From JBDSTZ01 sp039927975 (lineage in GTDB: Bacteria; Pseudomonadota; Gammaproteobacteria; Burkholderiales; Burkholderiaceae_D), in the NCBI GenBank assembly GCA_039927975.1, contig JBDSTZ010000088.1, positions 1-9,541 on the forward strand: a DNA stretch of 9,541 nt, given 5' to 3'. This document shows, in pieces, positions 1 through 6,348 of this stretch. A model generated the notes under the pieces. It was not told the DNA's origin. It did no database searches and saw only the letters and a program-made list of their open reading frames with translations. The position numbers and the translations under genes are program-made. How positions within the stretch are numbered: position 1 is the first letter of the stretch; each line of letters begins with the position of its first letter.

Positions 1-60
1 CAGGGCGTCGTGCGGGGCAAGCGGATCGCCCGGCGCGGCCAGATCCGGCGCGGCAGCCAT
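1..60 (-). CDS. 5' end of an unidentified gene, cut by the left edge
   Basis: Only the first 20 codons are present, reading leftward from an ATG at 60-58. The peptide begins MAAAPDLAAPGDPLAPHDAL, rich in Ala and Pro, with no recognisable domain or signal sequence. The ATG shares one base with the TGA stop of the preceding gene (TGATG), the classic arrangement for translational coupling, so the two genes are very likely co-transcribed. A GAAGG stretch about 12 nt upstream could serve as a weak ribosome site. The product cannot be named from this fragment. The coupling is seen directly; that the frame continues as a real gene beyond the window is inference. Confidence 0.45.
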   Translation of the reverse strand, partial: MAAAPDLAAPGDPLAPHDAL

Positions 61-626
61 CACAGGGTTGGCGCCTTCGGCAGGGACGGCGTCGGGAAGA
101 CGCTCACTTCGACGTCGGAGCCGACCGCTTCGAGCGAGATGGCGTCGAGCCATACCTTGCCCTTGCCATTGTCGATCACGCCGAAGGCGATGGCGCCGGC
201 GTCGATGGGTACGTCGAGCACCACGCTGCGCATGCTCCAGCCGGTGCTGCCCTTGATCGGTTTGTCCTGGCTGTTATAAAACGCCACCGGCTTGTTGACG
301 GCATTGTCGACCCGCAGCCACAGCCCGGCCCAGCCGCTGACATCCTCGGTCTTCACGCGCGCCTGGAAGCGCACCCGCTTGCCGCGATATTGTTCGGCGG
401 AGATCATCTGCATCAGGGTGGCCCAACTGGCGCCCTCGCCGCTGTTCTGCGCAATGAATTTGGCGCCGGTGACGCCGTCGACATTGTGGGCGTCAATGCC
501 GCTGGTGTATTCGGTGGGCGAGGCGCCGGCCAAGATCCAGCCGGGCGGGGGCAACGGATTGGAGCGGGCCAGCACCATCATTGAGGTGGCGGCGAGCGCG
601 GCGAACAGGACGTAACGTGGTTTCAT
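60..626 (-). CDS. Small exported beta-sandwich-like protein of unknown function
   Basis: A 188-residue protein. I chose the ATG at 626 because a GAGAG ribosome site lies 6-7 nt upstream and a signal peptide follows at once (MKPRYVLFAALAATSMMVLA, likely cut near residue 20). The longer reading frame extending to 1427 is antisense or out-of-frame sequence over the upstream gene. The mature part (about 28-167) alternates short hydrophobic strands with many Gly and Trp residues: LMQM at 71-74, YRGKRVRFQARV at 80-91, GWAGLWLRVD at 98-107, PIKGSTGW at 123-130 and KVWLDAISLE at 157-166. This pattern fits a galactose-binding or CBM-like jelly roll, as in domains that bind carbohydrate or act as sensors, but I cannot name a family. 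The C-terminus is Pro-rich (PTPSLPKAPTL). It is expected in the periplasm or outside the cell. It lies downstream of the CMD-family gene with a 128-nt gap, so it may have its own promoter, and is coupled to the next gene by TGATG. Confidence 0.8.
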   Translation of the reverse strand: MKPRYVLFAALAATSMMVLARSNPLPPPGWILAGASPTEYTSGIDAHNVDGVTGAKFIAQNSGEGASWATLMQMISAEQYRGKRVRFQARVKTEDVSGWAGLWLRVDNAVNKPVAFYNSQDKPIKGSTGWSMRSVVLDVPIDAGAIAFGVIDNGKGKVWLDAISLEAVGSDVEVSVFPTPSLPKAPTL

Positions 627-642
627 GGTTTCTCTCGGTGAG

Positions 643-659
643 CATGACGGCTTGTCATG
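643..659. repeat. 6-bp inverted repeat (CATGAC/GTCATG) in a leader
   Basis: CATGAC (643-648) and GTCATG (654-659) are perfect inverted repeats around a 5-nt centre. The site lies 17 nt upstream of the ATG of the secreted 188-residue protein, within the presumed 5' leader or promoter. It could be an operator half-site pair or a small RNA hairpin near the ribosome site. A possible minus-strand -10 (TAGAAT, complement of 715-720) lies further upstream, without a good -35. The repeat is seen; its function is speculative. Confidence 0.3.
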
Positions 660-754
660 GCTCGTACTGTGGACCACGCCGGCAGACATGGGGGCGCCGT
701 GCGACGAACGCGCCATTCTACCGACAAGCGCGGCGCCAGGGCCCGGATGCGGTC

Positions 755-1312
755 TCACTCGTCCAGCGGCGCGGCGCTCGAGCGCGGACAGGCCGTCTGC
801 GCGGTGTTCATCACCATCGCCAGGAAGGTGTAGTAGCCGTTGATGCCCATCAGGTCGACCACGCCGTGTTCGCCGAACAGCGCCAGCGCGCGCGCGTAAG
901 TGTCGTCGGTGACGCGTTTGAGCTGGTGCAGCTCGATGCAGAAGTCGTACACCGCCATTTCGTCGGCCGCCATCACGCGCGGCTTGCGGCGCTTGGCGAT
1001 GGCCTCGATGACGTCGGCGCTGATGCCGCTTTGCTCGGCGATCGGGGCGTGGATGGCCCACTCGACCTTCTGGTTCCACTGGCGCGCGGTGACCAGGATC
1101 GCCAGCTCCGACAGGCGGGTGCCGATCGCGCTGCGGTAGCGCAGGTACTCGCCCATGCGCTGGGCGCATTCCATCAGCTCGGGACTGCGCAGCAGCGGAA
1201 TGAAGGGCCCGTAGACGGCGCCGCGCGGGCCGTTGACGATGGCCAGCGCGGCGCGCCGCTGCTCGGGGCTCAGTTGCGGATCGGGGATGGGGCCGAGGCG
1301 GTCGTGGTCCAT
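755..1312 (-). CDS. Carboxymuconolactone decarboxylase (CMD/AhpD-like) family protein
   Basis: A 185-residue cytoplasmic protein of the all-helical CMD/AhpD-like family. The core lies at about 55-135: YRSAIGTRLSELAILVTARQ (59-78), then WNQKVEWAIHAP (79-90) and IAEQSGISADVIEAIAKRRKP (91-111). E69 and H88 sit where the family keeps its conserved Glu and His. The CxxC pair of the peroxidase-type AhpD members is absent, so thiol-peroxidase activity is unlikely. Members without CxxC include gamma-carboxymuconolactone decarboxylase of the protocatechuate branch and many proteins of unknown substrate. No other protocatechuate gene is in the window, so the pathway role is open. Length is longer than the classic decarboxylase of about 130 residues because of an N-terminal extension (1-50). 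The start at 1312 has only a weak ribosome site. The gene is transcribed divergently from the aminotransferase across a 145-nt gap. Confidence 0.85.
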   Translation of the reverse strand: MDHDRLGPIPDPQLSPEQRRAALAIVNGPRGAVYGPFIPLLRSPELMECAQRMGEYLRYRSAIGTRLSELAILVTARQWNQKVEWAIHAPIAEQSGISADVIEAIAKRRKPRVMAADEMAVYDFCIELHQLKRVTDDTYARALALFGEHGVVDLMGINGYYTFLAMVMNTAQTACPRSSAAPLDE

Positions 1313-1457
1313 GCGCAGCTTTCAGGTGAAGGGAGGAAGGGTGGCTTGAATATGTCCTAACGGAAAAATATTCGCACAGCTCCCGGCAAAAATCAAAAGA
1401 ATCCGCGTGGTTCGCGCTTATTGTCAAGCGTCAACTTTCAAACCACGGGAGAGCCGC
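1313..1457. promoter_or_regulatory. Divergent intergenic region with tandem GTCAA repeats
   Basis: This AT-richer gap separates the start of the leftward CMD-family gene from the start of the rightward aminotransferase and should hold both promoters. A perfect minus-strand -35 hexamer TTGACA is the complement of 1422-1427. At 18-nt spacing the best -10 is GATTCT (complement of 1398-1403), which is poor. On the plus strand, TTGAAT (1346-1351) followed after 17 nt by TATTCG (1369-1374) is a weak candidate for the aminotransferase. The direct repeat GTCAA-GC-GTCAA (1423-1434) overlaps the minus-strand -35 and could be an operator. Exact promoters are uncertain. Confidence 0.35.
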
Positions 1458-2792
1458 ATGAGCCACATCATCCATCGCAACCTGCGCCAGATGCCGCCGG
1501 TCGCCGTCAGCGCCAAGGGCATGCTGGTGCGCGACCGCGACGGCAACAGCTACCTCGACGCCAGCGGCGGCGCCGCCGTCTCCTCGCTCGGCCACGGCCA
1601 CCCCGACGTGATCGGCGCGATGCACCGCCAGATCGACCGCATCGCCTACGCCCACACGGGCTTTTTCACCACCGAGGCGAGCGAGGAACTGGCCGGGCGG
1701 CTGGTGGCCGGCGCCCCGGCCGGCCTGTCGGAAGTATATTTCGTCTCGGGCGGCTCGGAGGCGATCGAGACGGCGATGAAGCTGGCGCGCCAGTATTTCG
1801 TCGAGGCCGGCCAGCCCGAGCGGACCGTGTTCATCGCGCGGCGCCAGAGCTTTCACGGCAATACCCTGGGCGCGCTGGCGCTCGGCGGCAACGCCTGGCG
1901 GCGCAAGCACTTCGCGCCGCTCTTGATCGACGTGCCGCATGTGGCGCCGTGCTATGAATACCGCGGCCGCGCCGAGGGCCAGTCGCAGATCGAATACACC
2001 GCGGCCCTGCTGGCCGAACTCGAGGCGACCATCCTGGAAACCGGCGCCGAGCGGGTGATCGCCTTTTGCGCCGAGCCGGTGGTGGGCGCGACGGGCGGCG
2101 CGATTCCGCCCACGCCCGGCTACTTCGAGGGCGTGCGCGCGCTGTGCGACCGCTACGGCATCCTGTTCATCGCCGACGAGGTGATGTGCGGGATGGGCCG
2201 CACCGGCAGCATGTACGCGATCGAGCAGGAAGGGGTGGCGCCGGACATCATCGCCATCGCCAAGGGCCTGGGCGCGGGCTACCAGCCGATCGGCGCGGTG
2301 CTGGCGCAGCGCGCGATCGTCGAGCGGCTGCGCGCCGGCAGCGGCGCTTTCCAGCATGGCCACACGTATTGCGGCCACCCGGTGGCGGCGGCGGCGGCGC
2401 TGGCGGTGCAGCGGGTGATCGAACGCGACGACCTGCTGACAGTCGTGCGCCAGCGCGGCGAGTCGCTCAGGGCGCTGCTGACCGACGCGCTGGACGGCCA
2501 TCCGCATGTGGGCGACATTCGCGGGCGCGGCCTGCTGATGGGGATAGAGCTGGTGCAGGACCGCGCCAGCAAGCAGCCGTTCGCCCCGGGCCGCAAGCTG
2601 CACGCGGCGATCAAGGCGCGCGCGATGGCCAACGGCCTGATGGTGTATCCGATGGGCGGCACCATCGACGGCCTGCATGGCGACCATGTGCTGCTGGCGC
2701 CGCCGTTCATCGCCAGCGAGCTCGATCTGGAGGCGATCGTCGCGCGGCTGGCCGACGCGATCGACGCCGCCCTGGCTCAGGACTTGGCGTAG
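1458..2792 (+). CDS. Class-III PLP-dependent aminotransferase
   Basis: A 444-residue fold-type I, class-III (omega/beta amino acid) aminotransferase moving an amine from a non-alpha amino group to an oxo acid via pyridoxal phosphate in the cytoplasm. I chose the ATG at 1458 because GGGAGAG (1447-1453) precedes it and MSHIIHRNLRQMPPV is a natural family start; an in-frame ATG at 1407 would add 17 poorly conserved residues. Landmarks in order: N-terminal DRDGNSYLDASGG (26-38), the phosphate-binding SGGSE loop (97-101), SFHG (131-134, H133 stacking on the cofactor ring), the E206 region (CAEPVVGATGG), ADEVMCGMGRTG (239-250, D240 to the pyridine nitrogen), the Schiff-base lysine K269 in AIAKGLGAGYQPIGA, and HGHTYCGHP (300-308). 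All key residues are intact and length is normal. The substrate cannot be read off; beta-alanine, omega-amino acid and YodT-like enzymes share this architecture. YodT lies in the Bacillus subtilis kamA operon, which makes the KamA-like gene here suggestive. Its 3' end overlaps the converging FAH-family gene by 16 nt. Confidence 0.93.
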   Translation: MSHIIHRNLRQMPPVAVSAKGMLVRDRDGNSYLDASGGAAVSSLGHGHPDVIGAMHRQIDRIAYAHTGFFTTEASEELAGRLVAGAPAGLSEVYFVSGGSEAIETAMKLARQYFVEAGQPERTVFIARRQSFHGNTLGALALGGNAWRRKHFAPLLIDVPHVAPCYEYRGRAEGQSQIEYTAALLAELEATILETGAERVIAFCAEPVVGATGGAIPPTPGYFEGVRALCDRYGILFIADEVMCGMGRTGSMYAIEQEGVAPDIIAIAKGLGAGYQPIGAVLAQRAIVERLRAGSGAFQHGHTYCGHPVAAAAALAVQRVIERDDLLTVVRQRGESLRALLTDALDGHPHVGDIRGRGLLMGIELVQDRASKQPFAPGRKLHAAIKARAMANGLMVYPMGGTIDGLHGDHVLLAPPFIASELDLEAIVARLADAIDAALAQDLA

Positions 2793-3628
2793 GCCAGCAC
2801 GTCCTGCTGCTGTTCGCCGAGGCCGGCGATACCGAGGCGCATGCGGTCGCCGCGCTTGAGGAAGCGCGGCGGCGTCAAGCCCATGCCGACGCCCGGCGGG
2901 GTGCCGGTGGTGATGATGTCGCCAGGTTCGAGCGTCATGAAGCGCGACAGGTAGCTGACGATCTGGGCCACCGTGAAGATCATGGTCGAGGTGCTGCCGG
3001 TCTGGACCCGCTTGCCGTTCAGTTCAAGGTAGAGGTCGAGCTGCTGGACGTCGAGGATCTCGTCGCGCGTGACCAGCCAGGGGCCGACCGGGCCGAAGGT
3101 GTCGCAGCCCTTGCCCTTGTCCCAGGTGCCGCCGCGTTCGAGCTGGAAGCTGCGCTCGGAGACGTCGTTCACCACGCAATAGCCGGCGACGAACTTGAGC
3201 GCGTCTTCCTCGCTCACGTACTGGGCGCGCTGGCCGATCACCACCCCGAGTTCGACTTCCCAGTCGCCCTTCTTGGCGTCCTTGGGCAGCATGACCGGAT
3301 CGTCGGGGCCCGACAGGCAGGTGATCGCCTTGGTGAAGATGATCGGTTCCTTGGGGATGGCGGCGCCGGTTTCGGCGGCGTGGTCGGCGTAATTGAGGCC
3401 GATGGCGATGAACTTGCCGACCCCGGTGAGCGGCACGCCGAAGCGCGGTTCGCCGCGCACCAGCGGCAGCGTCTTGGTATCGAGCTTGGCCAGCTTGCGC
3501 AGGGCCTTGTCCGACAGCAGGTCCGGGGTGATGTCGGCGACCACGCCGGCCAGGCTGCGCAACCTGCCCTCGTCATCGAGCAGGCCGGGTTTTTCCTTGC
3601 CGGGACGGCCGTAGCGAACCAATTTCAT
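2777..3628 (-). CDS. Fumarylacetoacetate hydrolase (FAH) family enzyme
   Basis: A 283-residue cytoplasmic enzyme of the FAH superfamily, whose members cleave C-C bonds of 3-oxo or 2,4-dioxo acids, decarboxylate oxo acids or act as lyases or hydratases using Mg2+ or Mn2+. The start MKLVRYGRPGKEKPGLLD is typical of the roughly 280-residue branch often labelled ureidoglycolate lyase or 2,4-diketo-3-deoxy-L-fuconate hydrolase. Metal ligands are visible: E124 and E126 in DWEVELGVVIG (122-132) and D155 in VNDVSER (153-159). Other family marks are IGLNYADHA (76-84), WDKGKGCDTFGPVGPWL (169-185) and TTGTPPGVGMG (240-250). The catalytic set looks complete. The substrate is not determinable; ureidoglycolate lyase should not be assumed, since no allantoin gene is nearby. 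It is the third gene of the operon, its first 56 nt lie inside the transporter's 3' end, and the ribosome site (GAAAGAAG) is imperfect, so translation may depend on coupling. Context favours action on an oxo acid made by the neighbouring aminotransferase. Confidence 0.9.
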   Translation of the reverse strand: MKLVRYGRPGKEKPGLLDDEGRLRSLAGVVADITPDLLSDKALRKLAKLDTKTLPLVRGEPRFGVPLTGVGKFIAIGLNYADHAAETGAAIPKEPIIFTKAITCLSGPDDPVMLPKDAKKGDWEVELGVVIGQRAQYVSEEDALKFVAGYCVVNDVSERSFQLERGGTWDKGKGCDTFGPVGPWLVTRDEILDVQQLDLYLELNGKRVQTGSTSTMIFTVAQIVSYLSRFMTLEPGDIITTGTPPGVGMGLTPPRFLKRGDRMRLGIAGLGEQQQDVLAYAKS

Positions 3629-4892
3629 AGTCTTCTTTCGTCAGTAAATCGAACTCGCATTTTACCGGACGACGGGCGACGAAGTAACCGACCAGCCCGG
3701 GCAGCTGGAACAGCACCAGCACGGCGAAGGCGCACTGGTAGGCCTGGGCCGGATAATGGCCGAGCGCATCGGGACGCCACAGGCCGAGCACCTGGCCGAA
3801 GCCGGCCTGCACGACGAAGGCGCCGATGAAGATCAAGAGGTTCAGGCAGGTGGCGGCGCGCCCGGTCAGGTCGCGCGGCATGGTCTGGGCGACGATCGCA
3901 TACTCGATGCCGGTGATGGTGCCCACCAGCGTGAACAGCACCGACAGCAGCTGGAAGCTGGGGCGCCAGTTGAGGATGAAGCCGCACTGCACCAGCACGA
4001 AGCAGAACACGCCCAGGCCGGCCACGCGCAGCGGCTTGATGCCGTGGCGGCCGGCCCATTCGGTGAGCATGCCGACCGCGATGGCGCCGAAGATCACGGC
4101 GGCCATGCTCAGGTACAGCAGGTAGGCCACGGCGGCGTCGGAAAAGTGCGCGGCGTCGGACAGCCAGCGGCCGACCCACAGGCCCTGGATGCCGAAGAAC
4201 ACCGTGTGCGGCACCAGCACCAGCGAGACGGTCTCGCGAAAGGCGCTGTTGCGGTAGACGTCGAACACCGATTTGAGGTTGGGCCGGGCGGCGCCGGCGG
4301 CGCCAGAACGCGGGGTCACCAGCCAGATCAGCAGCGCGGCGCAGGCGGTCAGCGCGGCCAGCATGACGAACAGGCCGCGCCAGTCGGTGTAGAACAGCGC
4401 GGTGCGCACCGGCAGGGTGGCCGAGGCGGCGCCCAGCCCGCCGACGGCGATCAGGTAGCCGTGCACCGAGGGCAGGCGGCTCGGCGCGATCCAGGTCGAG
4501 ATGGCCTTGACCGCCGACATGAAGCAGCCGCCCAGGCCAAGCCCGATCACCGCGCGCGCGCACATCAGCTGCACGAAGCTCTCGCCCCAGGCGAACAGCA
4601 GGACGCCGGCGGCGGCCACCATCAGCAGCACCAGCTGCACCTTGCGCGGCCCGTAGCGGTCGAGCGCGATGCCGACCGGCAGCTGGACCAGCGCGAACGA
4701 AAAGAAGAACGCGCTGGTGAGCAGGCCAAGCTGGCCCGGGCTTAGATGGAGCGAGGCGACCAGGTTGGGCGCCAGCACCGCGTTGACGGTGCGCAGCAGC
4801 GACGACAGGTAGTGTCCCAGCGCGAACGGCAGAAACACGTAGAAAAAGACCGCGACCCCGGACAGGCGCGGCGTCTTCCGCTCGGCGTCCAT
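3573..4892 (-). CDS. Major facilitator superfamily (MFS) transporter
   Basis: A 439-residue inner-membrane secondary transporter with about 12 hydrophobic segments in two bundles (roughly 12-195 and 220-407) joined by a cytoplasmic loop containing PRSGAAGAARPNLKSVFDVY (194-213). The MFS motif A lies between helices 2 and 3 as GIALDRYGPRKV (74-85). A conserved-looking GLGLGGCFMSAVKAISTW (117-134) marks helix 4. The substrate cannot be inferred from sequence alone. The start ATG (4892) follows the aminomutase stop by 7 nt, and its GAGG ribosome site overlaps that TGA, so translation is probably coupled. The last 18 residues, after the final helix (KEDYEIGSLRPSRQGKTRPAR is the basic tail), are encoded inside the start of the FAH-family gene. 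Its position between aminomutase and FAH-family enzyme suggests it imports their amino acid substrate or exports the product; that is inference. Confidence 0.9.
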   Translation of the reverse strand: MDAERKTPRLSGVAVFFYVFLPFALGHYLSSLLRTVNAVLAPNLVASLHLSPGQLGLLTSAFFFSFALVQLPVGIALDRYGPRKVQLVLLMVAAAGVLLFAWGESFVQLMCARAVIGLGLGGCFMSAVKAISTWIAPSRLPSVHGYLIAVGGLGAASATLPVRTALFYTDWRGLFVMLAALTACAALLIWLVTPRSGAAGAARPNLKSVFDVYRNSAFRETVSLVLVPHTVFFGIQGLWVGRWLSDAAHFSDAAVAYLLYLSMAAVIFGAIAVGMLTEWAGRHGIKPLRVAGLGVFCFVLVQCGFILNWRPSFQLLSVLFTLVGTITGIEYAIVAQTMPRDLTGRAATCLNLLIFIGAFVVQAGFGQVLGLWRPDALGHYPAQAYQCAFAVLVLFQLPGLVGYFVARRPVKCEFDLLTKEDYEIGSLRPSRQGKTRPAR

Positions 4893-4899
4893 CGGCGCC

Positions 4900-6348
4900 T
4901 CAGCCGGCGTCGGTGTGGGCGGCGGCCGGCGCGTGCGTGGGATCGTCGGGGTGCGTGCCGCAGGCGTGGGCGTCGGGACGTCCGGCCAGCGCCAGCGGGA
5001 TCACCCGGCCGGCCGGCGCGTGGCCGTGCGGGGCCTCGTGGTCGTCCTCGGTCTCGAAGAAGAACTTCTTCTTGCCGAAGGCCGGCACCAGGTGGTCCAT
5101 CCAGGTCGCCTCGGGATCGAACTTGGCGAAGAAGGGTTTGCGCACCCAGTCCGGATTGCGGGCCTGGAGGAACTGCAGGGCGAACAGCTTCTCGCCTTCG
5201 ATATTGACGACGCCGTCGATCACCACCTTGCCGGGGAAAGCGCTCATCGACGGACCGCGCACGGTGCGCGACAGGCCCGACACCATCTGGTAGGCGGCCT
5301 GGAAGATCTCGTGGGCGCGCGCCAGCGGCAGCGAGAAATAGTCGGACGGGCCGGTGTCGCGCTCGACGAACATATAGTAGGGAATGGCGCCCAGGCGCAC
5401 CCCGGTGGTCCACAGCTCGGCCCAGCTTTTCGGGTCTTCGTTGATGTGGCGGATCAGCGGGCCTTGCATGCGCAGGGTGGCGCCGGTCGAGACGATCCGC
5501 TTGACCGCCCGCTGCGCCATGCTGTTCCTCAGTTCGACCGCGTGCGAGTAGTGGCCCATGATGGCCAGGTTCTTGCCGGCGGCGACCACCTTCTCGAACA
5601 GGCGCATCAAGTCGTCGGCGTCGCGGTCGGTGACGAAGCGCTGCGGCCAGTAGGCCACCGACTTGGTGCCGAGGCGGATATTCTGGATGTGCGCCAGTTC
5701 GGGCGCCAGCAACGGCTCGATGAAGTCGGCCAGCGAGCGGGTGTTCATGATGAGCGGGTCGCCGCCGGTGACCAGCACATCGGTGACGTCGGGATGGGTC
5801 TTGAGGTACTCGACCAGCTGGCCCGACTCGCGGGCGTCGAACTTCATGTCGTCCATGCCGACGAACTGCGGCCAGCGGAAGCAGAAGGTGCAGTAGGCGT
5901 GGCAGGTCTGGCCGGAGCTGGGGAAGAACAGCACGGTTTCCTTGTACTTGTGCTGCAAGCCCTTGAGCGGGGCGTCGTTCACGCGCGGCACGTTGTGGGT
6001 CATCTGGCCGGCCGGGTGCGGGTTCATGCGCATGCGGATGGCGTGCACCAGACGCGCCAGCGCGGCGTCGTCCTTCTTGTGCAGCACCAGCTCGCGCAGC
6101 TGGGCGTACTCGTGCTCGGGCAGCATGTCGCGGTGCGGGAAGGTGAGACGGAAGATCGGGTCGTCGGGGATCCGGCTCCAGTCGATCAGCTGGTCCATCA
6201 CGAATTCATTGGTGCGAAACGGCAGCACGTGCGAGACCACCTGCACCGCTTCCTGCAGCTCGGGCGACATCCATTGCCATTGGCGGGCGTTGACGATGCT
6301 CTGTCGGGTGTAGGGCTTGAACTTGGGGGCGGGTTGATCGTGGCTCAC
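4900..6348 (-). CDS. KamA-family radical SAM aminomutase (lysine 2,3-aminomutase-like)
   Basis: A 482-residue radical SAM/PLP enzyme; family members move an amine from the alpha to the beta carbon of an amino acid. I chose the GTG at 6348, preceded by GGAGA at ideal spacing (GGAGACCACCGTG), over an ATG 29 codons upstream that gives an unconserved leader. The [4Fe-4S] ligands are C149, C153 and C156 in CHAYCTFCFRWPQF (149-162). The SAM-contact strand is VLVTGGDPL (191-199). The TIM-barrel core runs to about 345. By motif alignment with Clostridium subterminale lysine 2,3-aminomutase, the PLP lysine is K374 (SAFPGKVVIDGVV, 369-381). D331 (VERDTGPSDYF) matches substrate ligand D293, but the D330 position (7 before the lysine) is Ser or nearby non-acidic residues. 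The Zn-binding C-terminal cysteines of that enzyme are missing, and the tail (431-482) is His-rich. At 482 residues it exceeds KAM (about 416) and EpmB (about 340). First gene of the operon with the transporter and FAH enzyme. Family assignment is firm; lysine as substrate is doubtful. Confidence 0.88.
   Translation of the reverse strand: MSHDQPAPKFKPYTRQSIVNARQWQWMSPELQEAVQVVSHVLPFRTNEFVMDQLIDWSRIPDDPIFRLTFPHRDMLPEHEYAQLRELVLHKKDDAALARLVHAIRMRMNPHPAGQMTHNVPRVNDAPLKGLQHKYKETVLFFPSSGQTCHAYCTFCFRWPQFVGMDDMKFDARESGQLVEYLKTHPDVTDVLVTGGDPLIMNTRSLADFIEPLLAPELAHIQNIRLGTKSVAYWPQRFVTDRDADDLMRLFEKVVAAGKNLAIMGHYSHAVELRNSMAQRAVKRIVSTGATLRMQGPLIRHINEDPKSWAELWTTGVRLGAIPYYMFVERDTGPSDYFSLPLARAHEIFQAAYQMVSGLSRTVRGPSMSAFPGKVVIDGVVNIEGEKLFALQFLQARNPDWVRKPFFAKFDPEATWMDHLVPAFGKKKFFFETEDDHEAPHGHAPAGRVIPLALAGRPDAHACGTHPDDPTHAPAAAHTDAG

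Noticed and set aside
627..1427. N-terminal extension of the secreted-protein frame across the CMD gene
   Set aside because: The extension is Arg/Pro/His-rich and overlaps a real gene in another frame; a ribosome site and signal peptide mark the start at 626.
1423..1434. GTCAA-GC-GTCAA as a CRISPR-like or phage repeat
   Set aside because: There are only two 5-nt units with a 2-nt gap; at most it is an operator.
2777..3628. Naming the FAH-family gene ureidoglycolate lyase
   Set aside because: No allantoin or purine catabolism gene is nearby and this label is often transferred by similarity alone; the sequence supports only the family.
2066..3829. 587-codon plus-strand frame across aminotransferase, FAH and transporter genes
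   Set aside because: It spans three real genes out of frame or antisense and begins with Arg/Gly-rich nonsense; it is not a fusion protein.
3756..4745. 329-codon plus-strand frame rich in Gln/His/Gly/Ala
   Set aside because: Antisense shadow of the transporter; the repetitive composition mirrors hydrophobic codons on the other strand.
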